Under the pieces are notes generated by a model. That model had not been told where the DNA came from and did no database searches. It saw nothing but the letters and a program-made list of their open reading frames with translations. A DNA stretch of 64,000 nt from Nocardia coubleae NBRC 108252 (GTDB lineage Bacteria; Actinomycetota; Actinomycetes; Mycobacteriales; Mycobacteriaceae), in the NCBI RefSeq assembly GCF_001612805.1, contig NZ_BDBD01000021.1, forward strand, positions 124,001-188,000, given 5' to 3'. A program made the translations under genes and the position numbers. Of this stretch, positions 59,159-64,000 are shown in pieces (position 1 is the stretch's first letter; each line of letters opens with the position of its first letter).

Positions 59159-60583
59159 ATGTCCGCGCCCGACCGCATCGCGCCGCCACCGGCCGACCTC
59201 GGCCTCGCCGAACTCGCCTCGGCCCTGACCGGCGGCACGACCAGTTCGGTCGCCGCCGTCACCGACGCACTCGACCGCATCGAGGTGTCGCAGCCGACAC
59301 TCAACGCGTTCCGGGTGGTGCGCCGGGCCGCCGCCCTGCGCAAGGCCGCCGAGGCCGACGCGCGGCTGGCCGCCGGTGTCCGGTTACCGCTGCTCGGGGT
59401 GCCCGTCGCGGTCAAGGACGACACCGATGTGGCCGGCGAGCCCACCGCCTTCGGCTGCGGTGGCGAATTCCCGCCCGCCACCGAGGACGCCGAATCGGTG
59501 CGCCGGTTACGCGCGGCGGGCGCGGTGATCGTCGGCAAAACCAACACCTGCGAACTCGGCCAGCTGCCGTTCACCAGCGGCGCGGCCTTCGGGCACACCC
59601 GCAATCCATGGGACCGCACCCGTACGCCGGGTGGTTCCTCGGGCGGTTCGGCGGCGGCGGTCACGGCCGGAATGGTCCCTGCCGCACTGGGTTCCGACGG
59701 CGCGGGTTCGGTGCGAATCCCGGCGGCGTGGACCAATCTGGTCGGCATCAAACCGCAGCGCGGCCGGATCTCCACCTGGCCGCTGCCGGAGGCGTTCCAC
59801 GGGCTCACCGTCAACGGACCGCTGGCCCGCACAGTGGCCGACGCGGCTCTGCTGCTCGACGTGGCCGCCGGCGCGCACGAGGGCGACCTGCACACACCCG
59901 CCCTGATCGACGCGCGCGCCGCCGTCGGCCGCGACCCGGGCAAGCTGAGAATCGCTGTGTCGCTCGAGATTCCGTTCACCGCGACCAAGACCGCACTCGA
60001 TCCCGAGATCGCGGCCGCCGTGCACGCGATGGCGGGCACCCTGCGCGGGCTCGGACACACGGTGACCGTGGCCGATCTGCACTACGGTCTGCTGATCGGA
60101 GCGTCGTTCCTGCCGCGTTCGCTGGCCGGGATCAGCCGGGTGCACCGCACGATGCCCGGCGCCGTCGTCGACCCACGGACCACCGCCAACGCGCGCATCG
60201 GACGACTACTCGACGGCCCTGCCCTGTTCGCCGCCCGCCGCCTGGAACCGTTGCTGCACAGAAGAATCGGCGGCTTCTTCGACGACTACGACCTGGTGCT
60301 CGCGCCCACCACCGCTACCCCCGCGCCGCATGCCGAGGACATCGACGGCATCGGTACGAGCTCGACCAATGCCCTCATCACCGGCGCCTGCCCGTATACG
60401 TGGCCGTGGAACGTCCTCGGCTGGCCGAGTGTGAACGTACCCGCGGGCTTCACCGAGACCGGACTACCGATCGGCGCGCAACTGATGGGCACGGCGAACA
60501 CCGAACCACTACTGATTTCCGTTGCGTCGCAACTGGAATCGGAGCTGCGTTGGGATCGGCACCGGCCGACACCGTGGTGGTGA
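59159..60583 (+). CDS. Amidase-signature enzyme (AmiA2-like)
   Basis: The protein has 474 residues from the ATG at 59159, six bases after GGAG; an upstream frame extension crosses the promoter. The Ser-cisSer-Lys triad is visible: Lys in LGVPVAVKDDTDV (about 87), the Gly/Ser loop PGGSSGGSAAAVTAGM (cis-Ser) and GSDGAGSVRIPA (nucleophile Ser, about 183). It hydrolyses an amide; in M. tuberculosis amiA2 (Rv2363) is beside recO and era. The natural substrate is unknown. Divergent from the TetR-controlled hydrolase. Confidence 0.9.
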   Translation: MSAPDRIAPPPADLGLAELASALTGGTTSSVAAVTDALDRIEVSQPTLNAFRVVRRAAALRKAAEADARLAAGVRLPLLGVPVAVKDDTDVAGEPTAFGCGGEFPPATEDAESVRRLRAAGAVIVGKTNTCELGQLPFTSGAAFGHTRNPWDRTRTPGGSSGGSAAAVTAGMVPAALGSDGAGSVRIPAAWTNLVGIKPQRGRISTWPLPEAFHGLTVNGPLARTVADAALLLDVAAGAHEGDLHTPALIDARAAVGRDPGKLRIAVSLEIPFTATKTALDPEIAAAVHAMAGTLRGLGHTVTVADLHYGLLIGASFLPRSLAGISRVHRTMPGAVVDPRTTANARIGRLLDGPALFAARRLEPLLHRRIGGFFDDYDLVLAPTTATPAPHAEDIDGIGTSSTNALITGACPYTWPWNVLGWPSVNVPAGFTETGLPIGAQLMGTANTEPLLISVASQLESELRWDRHRPTPWW

Positions 60584-60674
60584 CTCACAGAGGTGCGCTC
60601 GCCCACCAGCGGTCGTGGAGTTCGGCGCCGCTCGCACCGCCGAGAACGATGAGCAGACAGAAGTTGCGGGCGCA

Positions 60675-63521
60675 CTACCGGCCCGGTTCGCGCCAGTTTT
60701 CGAGATCGCTCTTGGTTCCGGACGGGCACCCGTCTTGGCCGGGTTGGCGAGGGAACATCATCAGGCAACGCTGCGGTCCGCCCCCGCCCACCGCGGTGGT
60801 GACGAGCACCGCGATCGACGACCCGTCGGCGACTCGTTTGGTGGAGAAGCCCAATGTGCCGGTGACACCGCGATAGTCGGCCTCGCGCAACTGCACCGCG
60901 ATCGCCGTCCGATTCGGCGGCTGGTCCCCGAGCACACCGCGGCTGGCACGTACTGCCTGCAGGAACAACCCGCTCACGTCGAATGCCAGCCCGGTCCTGT
61001 CCCCCGCCCACGTCGGCTGGTATTCGGCCATGTCCGGATAGGCGCGCAGGTCCTCGATGAGACCGGCGAGCTCGGCGCACAGTTGTTCGTGTTCGAACGG
61101 CACCGGCCGGTCACCGAGTTTGCCGACGCCCTTCACGCAGTCGGCTCCGCCGAGCATCACCGGCGCCGCCTTGGCCACGTAGCGCACCGTCAGGTTGGCC
61201 GGCAGGGCGATGGTCGCGCGCGGATCGGTGATCAGCCTTGTCACCGCGTCGTTGCCGAGCAGCGCCGGTCCGTCACCGCTGATACAACCGCGACTGAGGG
61301 CCTTGGCGAAGGTCGGGAAGTCGTCGTTGCGGCCCGCGAAGAAGAGCAGTTCGCGCCGGTCGAAGGACTCCGCCTCGCACGGTGCGGGCAGACCGTAGAG
61401 CTCCTGCTGTGCGCGCCAGCTCGTACTCCGGTGCGTCACACCGCGTTCGGTGAGCTCCTGCTGAAGGTCCTCGACCAGGGTCGTCACGTACAGGTCGTCG
61501 GGCGCCTCGGGGTGGTAGATGGTGACTTTGTCGTAGCGCGGGGTGCCGTCGGCGGCGCGCGCGCCCTGCATGTAGTCGGCGACCAACCTGGCCTGGACCG
61601 AATTGCTCGGCGCCGCTTGGAAATACAGCGGCGACGCCTGCTCCAGCCCGTCAGCCGACAGGGTGGTCGCCACCGCGGGCACGCCCAGCTCACCCAACCG
61701 CGTGATGGCCTTGCGGGTTTCGTCGGTGCTGCGGTCGATGCCGACCACACCGAGCACGCTCGGGTCGTCGGCGACGAGCGGACGCAGCCGGTTCTCGACC
61801 ACCCACCGGGCATGGCGCATATCCGAACCGCCGTTGGCGATGATGATCCGCAGCAACGGTTCCGACTCGTCGGAGGCGAGCAGGGCGCGGCGCTGCTGCA
61901 CCGCGAGCCCGGCCAGCTCCTCGACCTGCGCGTGCGGGTAGCGCACATTGGTATCGACGTAGCTGAGCCCCGCGAAATAGACCAGCGAGATCAGCGGCCG
62001 GTTCGGGTTGCTCTCGCGCGCATCGACGGCCGCCTCGTTCAGGCGGAACACCTCGCGCTGCATGGCCGACAGTTCCGGGTCGTCGGCGAAGGTCTGGGCG
62101 ACGTTGTCGCTGTAGCCGACGCATTCGCCGTCGACCATGCTGACGCTCACCCCACCCGTCCACGGCCAGTGCGAGCACGAGGCGCCGCGCAGTGGTGGGA
62201 AGTACACCAGCGCGGCGGCCACCGCCAGCACGATCGGGATCAGCACGCACAAACCGACGAACCAGCTGCGCGAGGCCATCGGCGGGGCAGGCGGTAACGA
62301 CTGCCCGCGGAAACGCGGATCGCCCACGCGCGGTGTGGAATCCGGCGGTATCAGCGCGCGCAGCGGCAGGAACCAGGCGTCGGCCTGGCGGTGGGTGCGC
62401 CTGCTGTCGATCTCCCTGATCCAGGTCTGCAGGGGGTCGGGTGGCTGCGCGGTCGGCTGATCGGCGAGGCTTTCCAGCGTGCGCAGGGTGCGCAGATCGC
62501 TGATGTTCGACAGCTCACCCACCTCACGCGTCGGCCCTTCGTCGCGGAAGGCGACGACAACCAGCGGATCGAAAAGTCCCGTCTCGTTGCGGATCTCGTT
62601 GATCCAGGTGAGGATGCGCGCACCGTCACCGCCCTCGGTGAGACCACCGAGCAGGGCAACCGGGTAGGCGGTGCGCCGCCAGCTCGACGGCCGCCAGATG
62701 CGGCGGCGATACGCATCGCGCAGGTCTTCCAGGAACGCGTGGATCAGGAGCTTGGCGACCTGTTCCTCGTTCTCGTCCACCCGGTGCGAGGCGGTGAGCC
62801 GGGCGGCGAAACCCAGGAAACTGCCGGACAATTCCGGCGCAAGGTAGCGCTGGTGCAGGAACCAGCGGGTCACCTTCGACATGCCGGGAATACGCCCCGA
62901 CACCCACAACCACAGGCGCAGCACCGGCCACAGGGCCAGCACAGCGAAGACCACGCTCGAAATCATGCCGCCCGCTGCGCCTTCGGTGGCGTCGGCACGG
63001 TTGGCGGACGAACCACTACGCAGCAGCTTGGGCAGGCGCCTGCGCAGTTCGTCGGGCGCCTCGGATTCGTCGGAGGTGACGCGCTGTCTGGTCAGCCAGT
63101 CGGCGGTGCGGTAACGCGGGAACTTGATCGCGCCCATCGCGGTGTCGTCGGTCGCGAAACCGGCGACCAGCTGCTGGATGATCGGCAGACAGTGGTCCGG
63201 GATCTCCTGGTCGTCGGCGTGCGGACCGGCGTTGAACGCGTTGACATCCGGGCTCAGCCGGGTGGGCGGCAGATCGGGAGCGTGCAGGTCGATCCTGGCG
63301 CGTGGGGTGGCCCGCCTGCCGCCGGACTCCCCCAACCAGCTGTAGAGATCGTTGACCAACGCGGTATGGCCTTGTAAACCGACCATCTCGACGATCGGGC
63401 GCGGCAGCGTGCGCCTGCCGTGCACCAGCGTGCGCCACACCCGGGGGCGGGTGTCGGGGATCTCCAGTGCCCGCAGCAGTTCCAGCAGCTTGCCGACATC
63501 GTTGGCATCGGGCACGTGCAC
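60675..63521 (-). CDS. Large two-span protein with extracellular substrate-binding domain
   Basis: Up to 948 residues from a GTG at 63521; the GTG at 63515 is better spaced from GGGGAGG. Cytosolic residues 1-185 begin with a small helical module (VGKLLELLRALEIPDTRPRV, GHTALVNDLYSWLGES) resembling effector-associated adaptor domains. Membrane segments at 186-208 and 419-441 bracket a cytosolic stretch (NEEQVAKLLIHAFLEDLRDA, LTWINEIRNETGLFDPLVVV). Residues 450-948 are a type 1 periplasmic-binding fold, with LISLVYFAGLSY, LRIIIANGGSDMRHARWVVE, GVVGIDRSTDETRKAI and VAKAAPVMLGGADCVKGVG. The layout suggests a ligand sensor across the membrane rather than a transporter subunit. No permease or ATPase lies nearby. 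Confidence 0.75.
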   Translation of the reverse strand: MHVPDANDVGKLLELLRALEIPDTRPRVWRTLVHGRRTLPRPIVEMVGLQGHTALVNDLYSWLGESGGRRATPRARIDLHAPDLPPTRLSPDVNAFNAGPHADDQEIPDHCLPIIQQLVAGFATDDTAMGAIKFPRYRTADWLTRQRVTSDESEAPDELRRRLPKLLRSGSSANRADATEGAAGGMISSVVFAVLALWPVLRLWLWVSGRIPGMSKVTRWFLHQRYLAPELSGSFLGFAARLTASHRVDENEEQVAKLLIHAFLEDLRDAYRRRIWRPSSWRRTAYPVALLGGLTEGGDGARILTWINEIRNETGLFDPLVVVAFRDEGPTREVGELSNISDLRTLRTLESLADQPTAQPPDPLQTWIREIDSRRTHRQADAWFLPLRALIPPDSTPRVGDPRFRGQSLPPAPPMASRSWFVGLCVLIPIVLAVAAALVYFPPLRGASCSHWPWTGGVSVSMVDGECVGYSDNVAQTFADDPELSAMQREVFRLNEAAVDARESNPNRPLISLVYFAGLSYVDTNVRYPHAQVEELAGLAVQQRRALLASDESEPLLRIIIANGGSDMRHARWVVENRLRPLVADDPSVLGVVGIDRSTDETRKAITRLGELGVPAVATTLSADGLEQASPLYFQAAPSNSVQARLVADYMQGARAADGTPRYDKVTIYHPEAPDDLYVTTLVEDLQQELTERGVTHRSTSWRAQQELYGLPAPCEAESFDRRELLFFAGRNDDFPTFAKALSRGCISGDGPALLGNDAVTRLITDPRATIALPANLTVRYVAKAAPVMLGGADCVKGVGKLGDRPVPFEHEQLCAELAGLIEDLRAYPDMAEYQPTWAGDRTGLAFDVSGLFLQAVRASRGVLGDQPPNRTAIAVQLREADYRGVTGTLGFSTKRVADGSSIAVLVTTAVGGGGPQRCLMMFPRQPGQDGCPSGTKSDLENWREPGR

Positions 63522-63606
63522 AGCCTCCCCGGGTGATCAGCGAACAACGCCGATCACAATCGGCGTGTTCGCCGAACGATACCCCGAACCGCCGACACGC
63601 AAACGG

Positions 63607-64000
63607 TCAAAAGCCCAGCTTCCCCAGCTGTTTGGGGTCGCGCTGCCAGTCCTTGGCCACCTTCACGTGCAGATTCAGGTAGATCCGTGTGCCGAGGATG
63701 TGCTCGATCTGCTTGCGGGCATTGGTGCCCACCTCCTTGAGGCGAGAACCGTTCTTGCCGATGACGATCGCCTTCTGGCTCGGCCGTTCCACATACAGCA
63801 GGGCATGCACCTCGAGCATGTCCTCGTTGGCCTCGTAGGGTTCGATCTCCTCGATCACCACGGCCAGCGAGTGGGGCAGTTCGTCGCGCACACCTTCGAG
63901 GGCGGCCTCGCGGATCAGCTCGGCCATGAGGGTTTCCTCGGGCTCGTCGGTGATCTCGCCGTCGGGGTAGAACGCCGGTCCCTCGGGCATCTTCGAGGCG
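63607..64000 (-). CDS. era: GTPase Era, C-terminal part (5' end outside window)
   Basis: About 131 C-terminal residues are visible; the GTPase domain lies beyond the window edge. The KH domain reads RDELPHSLAVVIEEIEPYEA, then AIVIGKNGSRLKEVGTNARK (the GxxG loop is GKNG) and HILGTRIYLNLHVKVAKDWQ. Era binds the 16S rRNA 3' end during small-subunit maturation. The C-terminus PKQLGKLGF is standard. The order recO-amidase-era matches mycobacteria. Confidence 0.94.
   Translation of the reverse strand, partial: ASKMPEGPAFYPDGEITDEPEETLMAELIREAALEGVRDELPHSLAVVIEEIEPYEANEDMLEVHALLYVERPSQKAIVIGKNGSRLKEVGTNARKQIEHILGTRIYLNLHVKVAKDWQRDPKQLGKLGF

Noticed and set aside
1..64000. CRISPR arrays
   Set aside because: I found no regularly spaced direct repeats of the right size, and no cas genes.

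Overview
The window is high-GC DNA from an actinobacterium of the order Mycobacteriales, most likely Nocardia or a close relative. Four things point there: mycothiol-dependent formaldehyde metabolism (mscR), a type VII secretion (ESX)-associated PPE/EspG cluster, LGFP-repeat and DUF3558 envelope proteins, and a backbone gene order that, as I remember it, matches Mycobacterium tuberculosis around Rv2342-Rv2364. That order is small YtxH-like protein, dnaG, dgt, TPM membrane protein, then glyS, smtB, zur, then uppS, recO, amidase, era. Genus-level placement is inference.

Layout. 1-15.3 kb is ordinary accessory chromosome: a secreted CocE-type hydrolase with a divergent TetR, a micrococcal-nuclease-like protein abutted by a truncated TnpB relic with its right end and putative guide-RNA scaffold, the mscR/beta-lactamase-fold pair, a two-component system, an SnoaL/TetR divergent pair, a latex-clearing-protein-like oxygenase, and an ECF sigma/anti-sigma operon. 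15.5-32.6 kb is a genomic archipelago integrated in a tRNA-Asn gene (32558-32630, minus). Three identical 37-bp copies of the tRNA 3' half (15518, 19602, 32555) delimit two tandem islands. Island A (about 4.1 kb) carries an ESX-type polymorphic toxin module: two WXG100 proteins, a WXG-like/PD-(D/E)XK nuclease toxin and a helical-repeat putative immunity protein. Island B (about 13 kb) looks like a phage-defence island. Its core is a 1731-residue Avs-like protein (Cap4-like nuclease, STAND NTPase, long helical C-terminus) translationally coupled to an unrecognised 372-residue partner, with a further PD-(D/E)XK protein upstream. Each island ends with the remnant of a tyrosine integrase, and the one in island B is cut by an intact IS3-family element. 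The tRNA's own terminator is left at 15486-15516, on the far side of both islands, and each island supplies a substitute hairpin.

32.6-43.7 kb is housekeeping backbone: dnaG, dgt, a YdcF protein, a metallo-hydrolase, a TPM membrane protein, a MerR regulator, a PapA-like acyltransferase and glyS. At 43.8-44.7 kb the smtB-zur zinc operon follows two inverted repeats. 44.7-50.5 kb is a seven-gene, largely overlapping operon of ESX-associated proteins: an EspC-like protein, a GHSYGG hydrolase, two lipoproteins, a WXG-like protein, a PPE protein and EspG. 50.4-55.4 kb holds a Fic protein with a divergent partner, a TetR/permease divergent pair with two matched operators, and an LGFP-repeat protein. 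55.4-64 kb returns to backbone with uppS, recO, a TetR-hydrolase operon facing an AmiA2-like amidase across a perfect palindrome, a large two-membrane-segment substrate-binding protein, and the C-terminal part of era.
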